DNA of 64,000 bases from Vicia villosa. Its lineage: Eukaryota > Streptophyta > Magnoliopsida > Fabales > Fabaceae. The notes beneath the pieces are model-generated. The model was not told where the DNA came from and did not search any database. It was given only the letters and a program-made list of their open reading frames with translations. Within the stretch, counting starts at the first letter, position 1, and every line of letters begins with the position of its first letter. This document shows, piece after piece, positions 23,801-34,996 of this stretch. Where the stretch lies: positions 106,991,055 through 107,055,054 of the forward strand of contig NC_081185.1 of assembly GCF_029867415.1 (NCBI RefSeq), in the 5' to 3' direction. The translations under genes were made by a program, and so were the position numbers.

Positions 23801-25049
23801 GCATTTGAAAGATAATTGAATTTCCTTCAAAACAAGCTTTGGTTTGAATTTTTTGGATGAAGGATGAGAGAGTTATGATCAGTCAAAGTTGAGTTGACTT
23901 TTCAGGTAAAAACCCTAATTTTGAATCTTAGGGTTTTGTTGATTTTTGATCTTTCCTTGATGAATTGTGATCATCCAATGATCAAATGTTGAATCCTTTG
24001 ACAAAATATGGACTTTGACAAAAAATTTCATTTTTGACTGTCAGTTGACTTTTTTGGTCAAACGGGTCGTCTGTTGACTGTCTGAGCTGCTGACGGTGCG
24101 TCTGAGTGAATTGAAGTTTGAAAATTTGTATGATGGTACTTTGAGATATATGGATGTGTATGAAATCCATTTGAGCTCTCAAAAACTTGTTGCTCCTGTA
24201 AAAACAAGAAAAACCCTGATTAGGGACTGTTTGTGTAGGAGACAGTTAAGCGTACCTGATTTTTGTGCAGTGCTGAGTTTCTGCTAATCATGTGATATTC
24301 AGAAGACTTCTAACACAAAAATCTTGGAAATTTGAATTGTGAATGATTGATTTGATTGATTGTACAAATCACTGTGAATTGTACCGTCTGCAGTTTGTCT
24401 GTCAACCGACTGTTCGTGTACTGAAGCAGCAGTTAAAGTGAAAAAAATCAACTGTCAAAGTTAATTTTCTTTTTTTTGTTGTTATTTTTGTTTTTGTTAT
24501 ATGTGAAGCATGAAAAATTTATTTACATGACTTGTTAGAAAACAGAAACATAATAACAGATATTTACAGTATGCGGGTAAAATTACCGATAATAACCTGA
24601 AAATTGTTTACTGCACAGAAATAGAAATACTTGACTGGCAGAAAACACACAAGTTAAGATTTGATTTTTGAAAAAGAGATTTGAAAAGATTTTGAAAATA
24701 ATGGAATATAGTACAAAAGTTAGTGGGAAAACAAAAACAATTGTTACCAGTACAGTGTGAGTTTCCTGCTTTTGTGCCTGCAAAAAGATTTAACCCTGCA
24801 TGAACTGTGTTAGTACTATTTATCTGTAAAATAAATAAATAGTATTTGTGAAGTAAAGAACAGTATTTGGCGTTTGCGTAAGAATAAATTCCACTGTAAG
24901 CCAAGTTACTGTATAAGAAAAATTCTAAAAACTAAGTGTTTCATATGTTAGGATATTTGTTGAAATAAAAATCCATGATCATATGAGACCCTTAATTTTC
25001 AGATTGGAGTTTTCTTGAAAAATATGTGGGCAAATTTTGGGGTATAACA
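20802..25049 (-). repeat. Ogre-3 3' LTR (4248 bp)
   Basis: The minus strand starts TGTTATACCCC at 25049 and ends ...GGTCCACA at 20802. It contains, from its 5' end, a TTGAC-rich cluster (23880-24085), an inverted telobox (23909-23937), a stable inverted repeat (22515-22543), a strongly A/T-rich tract (about 21700-22270), the conserved 'accctttgtatcca' block near 21030, a PBS-like core (20906-20916) and the U5 hairpin (20875-20888). No protein gene was recognised; small open frames here are incidental. Confidence 0.93.
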
Positions 25050-25063
25050 GTTGCCCCTATTCA
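25050..25063 (-). promoter_or_regulatory. Ogre-3 polypurine tract (putative)
   Basis: Minus-strand GAATAGGGGCAAC lies directly against the TG of the 3' LTR, where the plus-strand primer should be. It is only moderately purine-rich, so the call rests on position. Confidence 0.55.
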
Positions 25064-25327
25064 ATCTTCTTAAACCTGAAGAGATTGTATGAAATCTGAA
25101 GGTAGAAGATGATTGAATATTTAGATACCCTGAAAATTTGCACTTACCTTGATCAGAAGAGATATTGGAAGTTGCATTTGAATGTTGTCTGTGAAATGTT
25201 GTTGGCAGATTGAAACATTACCTGAGATGTACTTTCGGATGCCACCTGGACAATGTGTTGATGGTTTGTTCGTCAGAATGAATCTGTTGATTATATCTTG
25301 ATGAAGGATTTGAAAGTTGATCATTGT

Positions 25328-25887
25328 GGAACCGTTTGAGGTATCACTTTAGATCTGCAATGTTAGATCGTTCTGGAACCGTCTGAGGTATCGCCTTAGA
25401 TCTGAAATGCTAGATCGTTCTGGAACCGTCTGAGGTATCGCCTTAGATCTGAAATGCTAGATCGTTCTGGAACCGTCTGAGGTATCGCCTTAGATCTGAA
25501 ATGCTAGATCGTTCTGGAACCGTCTGAGGTATCGCCTTAGATCTGAAATGCTAGATCGTTCTGGAACCGTCTGAGGTATCGCCTTAGATCTGTAATGCTA
25601 GATCGTTCTGGAACCGTCTGAGGTATCGCCTTAGATCTGTAATGCTAGATCGTTCTGGAACCGTTTGAGGTATCGCCTTAGATCTGTAATGTTAGATCGT
25701 TCTGGAACCGTTTGAGGTATCGCCTTAGATCTGTAATGCTAGATCGTTCTGGAACCGTCTGAGGTATCAACTTTGATCTGTGATGTTAGATCGTTCTGGA
25801 ACCGTCTGAGGTATCGCCTTAGATCTGAAATGCTAGATCGTTCTGGAACCGTCTGAGGTATCGCCTTAGACTAGCAATGTTAGATGA
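25328..25887 (-). repeat. 12 x 47-bp tandem array in the Ogre-3 3' UTR
   Basis: The block GGAACCGT recurs every 47 bp from 25328 to 25845 (twelve times). Units are close to identical in the middle and more variable at the edges (tctgcaatgt, tctgtgatgt variants). Each unit contains TTCTGGAA and a TAGATC/AGATCT pair. Ogre-type elements are known for hypervariable tandem repeats in the 3' UTR that can seed satellite DNA (family knowledge, Macas and colleagues). Confidence 0.92.
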
Positions 25888-27075
25888 TAAATGAGTTGAG
25901 AATGAGAGTTCTTCAGAGTGAATCTTTGGTTTGATTGTATCTGAAAGGATTGCTTGTTTGAATAAGATTCAGGATGAACACTGCATGTGAGTGAGAACAT
26001 CTTTGCTGAAGACATCTGTCTACCTGAAAAATCAAGTTAATAATATGCGATGTCTATGATGCATGTATGATATGAGATCCTCGAGCTAGAGGAGAAATAT
26101 GCAAGTTATGTTATGTATGAATATGCGTATGATGCATGATTGTGAATGTGAATATGAATGTGATGCATGGTTTATGCAGCTTAGAGCGTGTCAAGCTCCT
26201 GATTGGGAAAATAAATCCCAGCTTAGTCGTCAAGAAATGAAGGCATTGTGATTGGGAAAATAAATCCCTGCTAGCCATTTGGAAGTGAAGGCATCGTGGT
26301 TGTTGATGATCTTCTGTCTCGCTTGAGTACCCTGGGTTGGGGAAATTCTTTGAGAACCAGGATATTCTATTGAAGGATCTTTGACTACTGCTTGGGGAAC
26401 CAAAGGTAACTGGAAGCTCTGATGCCCTTTCAAATGGGAATGAGGAAGATGCATAATCCTCCGATGCACTATCTGACCAAGTCCGGGTGCGGGGATCACA
26501 CCTTCTGAAGATAGTAATCTGGAACAACCCTGCTGAGGAATAAGACTTCTTTCGAAAGAAAAATCTTTTTGAGGGATTTGTTGAGGAATGTGTCTCCATT
26601 GGGAAAACTTCCTTCTGATGCTGGTTTAGGATAATGTCCAAATAATTGGGACATGTCCGGAATGCTATTCCTGTTTTTCCTGGTAAACATCAATCATATT
26701 CAAATGCATATGTTCATTCAAAATATCATTGGGATGCTCGCGTATTCAAAACAGAAAAAATGAAAATGTTAGTTATAAGCTGCATTGATTTTTGAAAAGG
26801 TGCCGTAATAGGCGGATTAGTATAGGGAGACAACAATCCTAGAAGTAGGAAATTGTCAGAAAGTTTTGAAAAGTATTTATGAAAAGAAATAGCTATGTGA
26901 GAACGATCCAGTCAAGTTTCAATTCTGCTATTGCCAATCTGTCTTCGAGCATCTCATCCCTCACTTGTTGGAAGAAAGTGATTGGACTGATCGGTGTCTT
27001 TGAGGTGTTGAACCTTGTCGGTGAGTAGGCAGCTGAGCGGGACATAGTTGTATGCTTTATTCCCTAATTTTTGCC
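25888..27075 (-). other. Ogre-3 3' UTR, remainder
   Basis: Long untranslated stretch between integrase and the tandem array. A duplicated block (gattgggaaaataaatccc) occurs at about 26202 and 26252. The open frame at 26111-26641 has serine-rich, low-complexity content without a recognisable domain or counterpart, so I do not call it a gene. Confidence 0.55.
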
Positions 27076-27215
27076 TAGGCTGCCCTTTCAGGTTTTCAGC
27101 CTACCGGGATTGTATTTGTTTTGTCTCTAATTTTTGCCTGGATCGCCCTTTCGGGTTTTCAATCCACCGAGACGCTCATTTTTGCCTAAGTTGCCCTTTC
27201 AGGTTTTCAACTTAG
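27076..27215 (-). other. Three tandem covarying hairpins after the integrase stop
   Basis: Three copies of the 16-nt core GCCCTTTCRGGTTTTC (+ strand) at 27082-27097, 27145-27160 and 27193-27208. Each is flanked by a different perfect inverted repeat: TAGGCT/AGCCTA, TGGAT/ATCCA and CTAAGTT/AACTTAG. In RNA sense each core also holds CCY-GAAA-GGG, a short stem capped by a GNRA-type tetraloop. The series begins 18 bp beyond the stop codon at 27233. The changed-but-paired outer stems argue for a selected RNA structure. Confidence 0.7.
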
Positions 27216-27232
27216 CGAGCTGTATTTTTTTT

Positions 27233-30200
27233 TTAAGCAAAGTACTTTTTGACTATGTCTGCATTCACAGGGTGTGGGAAATCCTCGCCATCCATGGTGG
27301 TAAGCAACATGGCACCGCCGGAGAATATTTTCTTGATTATGAATGGTCCCTCGTAGGTGGGGGTCCATTTGCCTCTGGGATCACCTTGTGGTAAGATGAT
27401 ACGTTTGATAACCAAGCCACCAATTTGGTATGCTTGACTTTTGACTTTCTTGTTGAATGCTTTGATCATGCGCTTTTGGTATAGCTGGCCATGACAGATA
27501 GCTGCAAGTCTTTTCTCATCGATCAAGTGTATTTGGTCGAATCGAGTTTGAATCCAATCGTCTTCGTCTAGATCGGCTTCTTTCATGATCCTTAAGGAAG
27601 GAATCTGGATTTCGATTGGGAGAACTGCTTCCATACCGTAGACTAACGAGAATGGAGTTGCCCCTGTTGAAGTACGCGCAGATGTGCGATAACCATGAAG
27701 AGCAAAAGGTAACATCTCATGCCAGTCTTTGTAGGTTACTGTCATCTTTTGTATGATTTTCTTGATGTTTTTGTTGGCGGCTTCGACAGCGCCGTTCATC
27801 TTTGGTCGATATGGAGAAGAATTATGATGTTTGATCTGGAACTGCGTGCAGAGTTCAGTAATCATTTTGTTGTTTAGATTCGTGCCATTGTCAGTGATGA
27901 TCCTTTCGGGGATGCCGTACCGACAAATGAGATTGTGCTTGATAAACCTGGCTACCACATTCTTGGTGACAGAAGCATATGAAGCTGCCTCTACCCACTT
28001 TGTGAAGTAGTCAATAGCGACCAGGATAAAGCGATGTCCGTTGGAAGCAGTAGGTTTGATTTCTCCAATCATATCAATACCCCACATTGCGAAAGGCCAA
28101 GGAGCCGTCAGAACGTTTAATGGAACTGGAGGTACATGCACTTTGTCGGCATATATCTGGCATTTGTGACAAGTTTTGGAATGATGATGGCAATCTGTCT
28201 CCATGGTAGACCAGTAGTAACCTGCTCTCAAGATCTTTTTAGCCATTGTATGTCCGTTGGAATGAGTACCGAAGGTACCATTGTGTATGTCTTCCATGAT
28301 TTGTTCTGTTTCCTTCTTGTTTACGCAACGAAGTAAAGTCGAGTCATGGTTGCGCTTGTACAAAGTTCCATTGCTTAGGAAGAATTTGGAGGCAAATCTC
28401 CTTAGAAACTTTCTGTCGTTAATAGATGCCCCTTCAGGGTACTCCTGGGTTTCGAGATACCTTTGTATTTCATGGAACCATGATTTGTCTTCCATTTGTT
28501 TGGTATTGATCTCATTGCAATAGGCTGGTTCGTCTTGCCTGTAAATGGTGATCATAGGAGCTTCGTCGTCCCAATTGACTTTGAACATGGATGACATGGT
28601 AGCTAAGGCATCAGCTAGTTGATTTTCTTCGCGTGGGATGTGTTCGAAAGTGATCTCCTCGAAGTAAGGAATCAAACTCAACACATGTTCTTTGTATGGA
28701 ATTAGATTTGGGTGCTTTGTGTCCCATTCCCCTTTGACTTGGTAGATTACCAAGGCCGAGTCTCCGTAGACTTCAAGGAATTTGATTTTTAGATCAATTG
28801 CAGCTTTGAGACCCAGAATGCATGCTTCGTATTCGGCTATATTGTTGGTGCAATTGAAACACAATCTGGCGGTGAAGGGTGTATGACCTCCTGTGGGGGA
28901 AATGATCATAGCTCCGATGCCATTGCCGAGCGCATTAGAAGCTCCGTCAAAAACCATAGTCCATCGGGATCCTGGTTGTTTGTAGTCATTGACTAGCATA
29001 ATGTCTTCGTCTGGGAAGTCAAAGTTCAATGCCTGATAATCATCTACTGCTTGATGAGCTAAATGATCAGCTACCACACTTCCTTTGATTGCTTTTTGCG
29101 AAGTGTATTGAATGTCATATTCTGTTAGGATCATTTGCCATCTTGCAATCCTTCCAGAGAGAGCAGGTTTTTCGAACACGTATTTGATTGGATCCATCTT
29201 GGAGATCAGGAAAGTGGTGTGATTTAGCATATACTGTCTTAGTCGGCGAGCCGCCCATGCTAAGGCACAGCAAGTTTTTTCGAGTAGTGAGTATCTTGTT
29301 TCACAATCGGTAAACTTTTTGCTAAGATAGTAGATTGCGTGCTCCTTTCGACCGGAATCGTCATGTTGTCCGAGTACACACCCCATTGAATCTTCTAACA
29401 CAGTTAGGTACATTATCAGAGGTCTGTCTTCCACAGGAGGTAACAAGATTGGCGGTTTTTGAAGGTATTCTTTGATTTTATCAAAGGCTAACTGGCATTT
29501 GTCATTCCATCTTTCCACTTGATCTTTCTTCAGTAATTTGAAGATTGGCACACAAGTAGGAGTCATATGGGCAATGAATCTGGCTATGTAGTTTAGACGT
29601 CCCAAGAATCCTCTGACTTGTTTCTCGGTACGGGGTATAGGCATTTCTTGAATGGCTTTGACCTTGGCAGGATCAACCTCAATACCTTTACTGCTGACGA
29701 TGAAACCTAAGAGTTTACCGGATCTTACTCCAAAGGTACACTTGTTCGGGTTCAGTCGCAATCTGTATTTCTTGAGTCTGTCAAACAGCTTGTGTAAATG
29801 ACTCAAATGTTCTTCTTCGGTGTTGGATTTTGCGATCATGTCATCGACATACACCTCTATTTCCTGATGAATCATATCATGAAATAGTGTTACCATTGCA
29901 CGTTGATAGGTGGCTCCGGCGTTTTTCAGACCAAAGGGCATTACTTTGTAACAAAAGGTTCCCCAGGGTGTTGTGAAGGTTGTTTTTTCCATGTCTTCGG
30001 GTGCCATCTTGATTTGATTGTACCCTGAGAATCCGTCCATAAAGGAGAATACCTTGCATTGTGCGGTATTGTCAACCAGTACATCGATGTGTGGTAAAGG
30101 GAAATCATCTTTGGGGCTTGCCCGGTTCAGATCTCTGTAGTCTACACACATTCTGACTTTCCCGTCTTTTTTGGGTACAGGCACGATGTTAGCTATCCAA

Positions 30201-30680
30201 GGAGGATAACTTACAACTTTTAGGAATCCGGCATTGAATTGTTTTTCAACCTCGTCTTTGATCTTTTTTGACATATCAGGCTTACTCCTTCGCAGTCTCT
30301 GTTTGACCGGAGTGCTTCCTTCTTTGATTGGCAGGCGATGAACTACAATGTCCGTGTCAAGGCCAGGCATATCTTGATAAGACCAGGCGAATATCTCGGC
30401 GTAGTCTTGCAACAATTGAATCAGTCTTTGCTTGACACTGTTTTCTAAGTCAGCCCCAATTCTGACCTCTTTCTTTTCTTCGTCACTGCCCAAGTTGATG
30501 ACCTCAATCGGCTCCTCATGAGGCTGTCTGGCTTTTTCTTCTTGTTCTAGAAGTCTTGCAATTTCTCTTGGCACTTCACAATCTTCCTCACTTTCGTCCT
30601 CAGTTTGGTAGATCGGATTTTCAAAGTCATGACGGGCAATAGCAGAGTCGTTATTGACTGGATCCAGCGTGTATGTGAAT
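27233..30680 (-). CDS. Ogre-3 pol exon 2: RT, RNase H, second RNase H, integrase
   Basis: 1148 codons after the splice junction, open to the stop at 27233. Domain order with approximate residues from the junction: RT 60-300 with catalytic YVDD near 275; gypsy-type RNase H near 430-500 (GCVLGQHDDSG, YYLSKKFTDCETRYSLLEKT); a second, archaeal-like RNase H near 570-700 (VFDGASNALGNG, NNIAEYEACILGL, VYGDSALV), which is diagnostic for the Tat lineage. Integrase follows with an HHCC zinc finger near 797-845 (HNGTFGTHSNGHTMAKK ... CHKCQIY) and the DDE core D (WGIDMIGE), D (ITDNGTNLNNK), E (NGAVEAANKN). The C-terminal part (YEGPFIIKKIF) ends without a chromodomain, as expected for this lineage. All visible catalytic residues are present. 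Expression requires splicing of 30681-30943. Confidence 0.95.
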
Positions 30681-30943
30681 CTGCATGGTAGATATGTGAG
30701 TGTGTATGAAGAGAAAAACATAGCTATTTGAAAGCGAATAAAGAAAGAAAAAGGATCACAAAATTTTGAACATGCAAGCATCCCATGATTTTATTGAATG
30801 CACATAATCATGATATGACAAACCCTTTTTATAGAAGGACCGTTGTGCTAAGGCACACGGCTTTCAAGCTCATGGTTCGATTGTTCAGGAACCACTTTTA
30901 TCTTTGCACAATATACACAAAGAAAACAGGAAATGGCATTTAC
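30681..30943 (-). other. Ogre-3 pro-RT intron (263 bp)
   Basis: Donor GA|GTAAATG at 30943 and acceptor CCATGCAG|ATTCAC at 30681 on the minus strand. Splicing joins GA to A, making a Glu codon, and puts gag-pro and RT in one frame. The spliced coding length is 7209 nt (2402 aa). Unspliced RNA stops at the TAA inside the donor, giving Gag-Pro only. The intron therefore works as a Gag:Pol ratio switch, a mechanism described for Ogre elements. No cDNA is available here. Confidence 0.85.
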
Positions 30944-33900
30944 TCCTGATCAAAGGAGATCACATCCTCTGCTTTCCAGTTGTTCAATCCACCGTTGTTA
31001 GCAGGGAGCACCCAGCTGTTCCAGTTGCAATTGTTCCTTTCGTGCTCCGTAGCATTGATTCCGCTAGTGGGAAAATGCGTAGGTAATTCCTCAAGATAGG
31101 TTGGATGATTTGTTGGATATGAGAATCCATGTGGAGGCCCCTCTATTGGCTGAGCGAGATGCTCGATAAGGCCGTCCCATGCAGTAGGAATGATGTTTTG
31201 AATAGAGACTTGTGCATCCTGATAAGGAGTGTACTGTGACAGAAAATAACCTTCGTTGTTTGGCATCTTCCTGGCTTCTTCAAGAGCGAAGTTGTCGTCG
31301 TACTGTTCGTCCCATCCAGTCGGGACAATGTCTTTGATGGGAGTTGAAAAGCTCGGAGGAGCGGAATATTTCACCATATAGTCGTATTTGCCGCTGGGTT
31401 CTCCTAGCGTGTCCCATACTTCTTTGGGTGGATTTTGATATTGCTGAGTGACGGGACTTGTGATACTTCCGTCATTTTGATTACCCTCTTCTGTTGGAGT
31501 AAGATCTTCCAGAGCAATGTAAGAATTCTGAGGTGTGATATACTGGTAGTTGTAACCGTCATTTGGTCCTCCCACAGCATCCCACATTCCCATGGTAATG
31601 GGTGGAATTTCGTCTGGATATGGCTGAATGATGTGGTTCAAGTATGTCCCTTCATCATCAATGGCGTTTACTTCTTGGCTGGCGAAGTGTGATATTAACC
31701 CTTCAGAGCGAGGATTTTGATCATTCTTTTGATTTTCACCATTATAGCCCAGACCTAGCTTGTCACATTTGTAGGGTATATCGGGAAGCTGTCCCCATAC
31801 TGTGCAATCACCCTGTTCAATCATGGCTTTGGCATCTTTGAGAGAAGCCATAGTTGTAGTTGGAGTAGCAGGAATATGCTTGGTGGTAGAGACATCTGGA
31901 GATACAACCTCAAAAGCTTGATACGGAGTTTCGATGGATTCGCCCTCCATCTCAACATACTTGTCGTTGCTCAAGTGACTGACCATATATTCTTCTTCGC
32001 CATAGACTGTGACAACCTTTCCTTTTACTGGGTATTTTAACTTCTGATGCAGGGTAGAAGTTACAGCGTTTGCCCCATGTATCCAAGGGCGTCCTAGTAA
32101 ACAGGAGTATGTTGGAAGAACGTCTATTACGGAAAAGATAACATCGAAAGTTTGAGAGCCCACTCTGATTGGGAGCTTAACTTCTCCGTACACCGTTCTT
32201 GTTGACCCATCGAAGGCTCTTACAACCACATTACTTGGTTGTAGCACAACTCCTTTGAAGTCAAGTTTTTCCAGTATTACCTTTGGTAACACGTTTAGAG
32301 AGGAACCATTGTCTATTAGCACATGAGACAGAGTGGTGCCGTTGCATTCGATAGAGATGTGCAGGGCCTTGTTGTGATTTCTTCCAGCAGGAGTTAGATC
32401 CACATCAGAGAAACCAAGACCATTGGGCACTGTAAGACTGGCGACACAATTCTCAAATTGGTCGATTGGGATTTCTTGAGGCACATGCGCAGCTTGAAGG
32501 AACTTCATTAGAGCTTTAGCATGAGCTTCTGAATATTTTAGCAGAGATAACATTGAGATTTTTGAAGCAGTATGCCCCAGTTGTTCGACAATATTGTAAT
32601 CACTTTTGCAGATGATTTTCAATATTTCGTCCATCTCTTGCTTTGATGGATCCTCAGCAGTGATCTCTACCGGATTTTGAACTGGTTCGATCAGTGGCTC
32701 TTTGCCTCGAGTGTTGATATCTGGAATAGGAATTGGAACCTGGATTGGACTAGCAGCAATATTTGGAGAAATTTCTGGTGAAAAGATTCTTCCACTTCTC
32801 GTGATCTTGCTAGTGCCTGCAATGTTACTTACAGCTGAAGTAGTTAGTGTTGCGTCCTCTTTAGTCGAGGGATCCTGCTTAACTCCATGAATGTAAACAT
32901 TAGTGTCATATCCCCATGGGACAGCTTTGTCTGAGGAGTATGGAAATGGAGTTGGTCTAGCAATGACTACTGATGCCACTTTGAGTGTAGCAGAAAGTTT
33001 GAATGGAGCCTTGGCAGAGATTTTGAATGGTAAGCTGGAGATCACTGAGGCATCCTCTATTCTTATCCCGTTTGCAAAGACTTCGCACAGCACGTCCATT
33101 GAAGGGAGCCTCTCAAACATAATGATACGGCGATCCATCCATTTTTGAATTCCCATCCTCAGATTTTCACAACCATTGGGCAGGCAAGTGCAATAAAAGC
33201 AGTCGGGGTCACATCCTGGGAAGTAACCAGCTCGGATTAGCTTTCCTTTGACTTCGCAGAGTGGAGTTGATAATTCGTTCACATCATAGATGTAAACAGT
33301 GTCCAGGATAGCGTTGACAGTTTTGTCATGCTTTGGCATAGGTGCTGTGATGACATTTGGAGTTTCTGGAGGATCGAACTCAATTTCACCAGCATCTATC
33401 ATGTCTTGGATTTTATTTTTCAGGGCCCAGCAGTGATCTGCGTCATGTCCTGGACAGTTTGAATGATAGGCACATGTTGCATCAGGGCGATAATTCAGAG
33501 AAGAAGTATTGACATTCTTCGGAGGACCCCTTAATGTGATCAGATCCGCTTTAAGCAAGTGCTGCAATGCCTGAGAGATTGGCATGTTGATTTTGGTGAA
33601 AGTTCTTCTTGGTGCATCTGGTCGATGCGTATATTTTGGCTGTTGATCTTTTTGAGGTGCAGATGCGGAGATCATAACTGCCCCTACAGATTGATGCTGA
33701 TCACCTTTGTGACTTGTCTGAATTTGCGCTGTATTGACCTCATTTCTGATGGGCCTTTTTGTAGTACCAGAGGAGGATCCTACTTGAATTTTTCCATTTC
33801 GAATGCCGCTTTCGACACGTTCTCCGGTTAGTATCAAGTCAGTGAAACCTGATGATGAACTTCCCAGCAAATGGCTATAGAAAGGGCCAGTTAAAGTGCC

Positions 33901-34704
33901 CATGAACATGTCGACTAGTTCGCGATCAGATAAGGGTGGTTGAACCCTTCCAGCCATATCTCTCCACTTTTGTGCATACTCTTTGAAACTTTCTTTTGGT
34001 CCCATAGACATGCCTCGCAATTGAGTACGAGTGGGTGTAAGATCAGCATTGTATTGGTACTGTTTGTAAAAAGCAGCAGCTAATTCTTCCCAAGTATGAA
34101 CCTTGGTATTTTCTAGCTGGTAGTACCATTCGAGTTGTGTACCTGACAGACTTTCTTGGAAAAAGTGAATCCACAATTTGTTATCTGTTGTATGAGGTTG
34201 TATCTTCCTCACATAAGATCTCAAATGTAGTTTTGGACAAGAAACCCCATCATACTTTGCAAAGGTTGGAACTTTGAATTTTGGAGGGATGACAACATCC
34301 GACACGAGTCCCAGATCATTGAAATCTAAGCCAGGTATTTTTTGTATTTCCATAGCTTTCATACGATCCTCCAACTGTTGGTATTTGTCATCATCCTGTT
34401 CGTCTCCAGAATGATCTTCTTCTTCATTTGAAGAGAGAGAGGGTTTAGCAGAACCCTGGTTGCTTTGATTATCTTCTTGTTCACCATCACCGACTATTTC
34501 AGGGATTGGTGGCTTTCTGATCTTTTTGACAGGGATCTTGATCTTCCTTCTCAGGTAACTCAAGCCTGCAGATTCTTTGGGCTTCTTCTTCTTCTTGAGT
34601 ATCAGGGCTTTCAGCTCTTGCTGCCCCTTTGCCAGTTCCAGAATTGCCACTTGAACTTGGGCATTCTGTACTTCGAGATTCTTGATGCTTGCCTCAGATT
34701 CCAT
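30944..34704 (-). CDS. Ogre-3 gag-pro (exon 1), intact
   Basis: 1254-codon frame when unspliced, from ATG at 34704 (MESEAS). The open frame extends 45 bp upstream to a possible ATG at 34749, but the position right after a 3'-splice-like TTTATTTCAG favours 34704. N-terminal coiled-coil-like segment (about 1-40) and basic patch KKKKKPKE; acidic linker; gag core (WIHFFQESLSGTQLEWYY, KESFKEYAQKWRDMAGRVQP) at about 190-290; CxxH...GHxxxxC knuckle near 408-425; aspartic protease DNGSSLNVLP near 796-806 and LLGRPWIHGANAV after it. The C-terminal 300 residues hold several W-D repeats (GMWDAVGGP, EVWDTLGEP, TGWDEQYDD, TAWDGLIEH) of unknown role. No lesion was seen, in contrast to Ogre-1 and Ogre-2. 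Confidence 0.93.
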
Positions 34705-34713
34705 CTCTTCTGA

Positions 34714-34969
34714 CTGAAATAAACAGCGAAGAGATGAGAAACCCGTCATGTGAACCTGTTATGAAATGTGTATGACTGGATGCCATGTGTATGCAATGTA
34801 TGAAATGCAAATGCAATGTATATGAATGCAATGTATGAAATGTATATGCAATGCATGAAGTGAAATGTGTGTGCAATTTTTCAAGGATCTTAGAGTTTAG
34901 ATTTGTTAAAGAAGCAACAAACGTTAGTTAATCAATTTATTCTTTTTTCTTTGCCTCATTTGGGCTTAC
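34714..34969 (-). other. Putative intron between ORF1 and gag
   Basis: Minus-strand donor-like CTT|GTAAGCC at 34969, a few bases after the ORF1 stop, and acceptor GTTTATTTCAG at 34714, 9 bp before the gag ATG. Ogre-2 has the same signals. Ogre-1 has the same acceptor and a weaker CTTGTAAAGCC donor. I know of no report of this intron; it is a prediction from conserved signals. Confidence 0.35.
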
Positions 34970-34996
34970 AAGACAGAAAATAAAATAAATGATCTT

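Noticed and set aside
25328..25887. Regular repeat array as a CRISPR
   Set aside because: Units are contiguous 47-bp tandem copies without unique spacers, inside a plant retrotransposon.
26111..26641. 176-codon minus-strand ORF in the Ogre-3 3' UTR as a possible extra gene
   Set aside because: Serine-rich, low complexity, overlapping alternative frames, no recognisable domain, and includes a duplicated non-coding block.
30681..30943. Stop before RT as a lesion or a programmed frameshift/readthrough
   Set aside because: All three Ogre copies have matching GT-AG sites that restore the frame, in line with the known Ogre intron.
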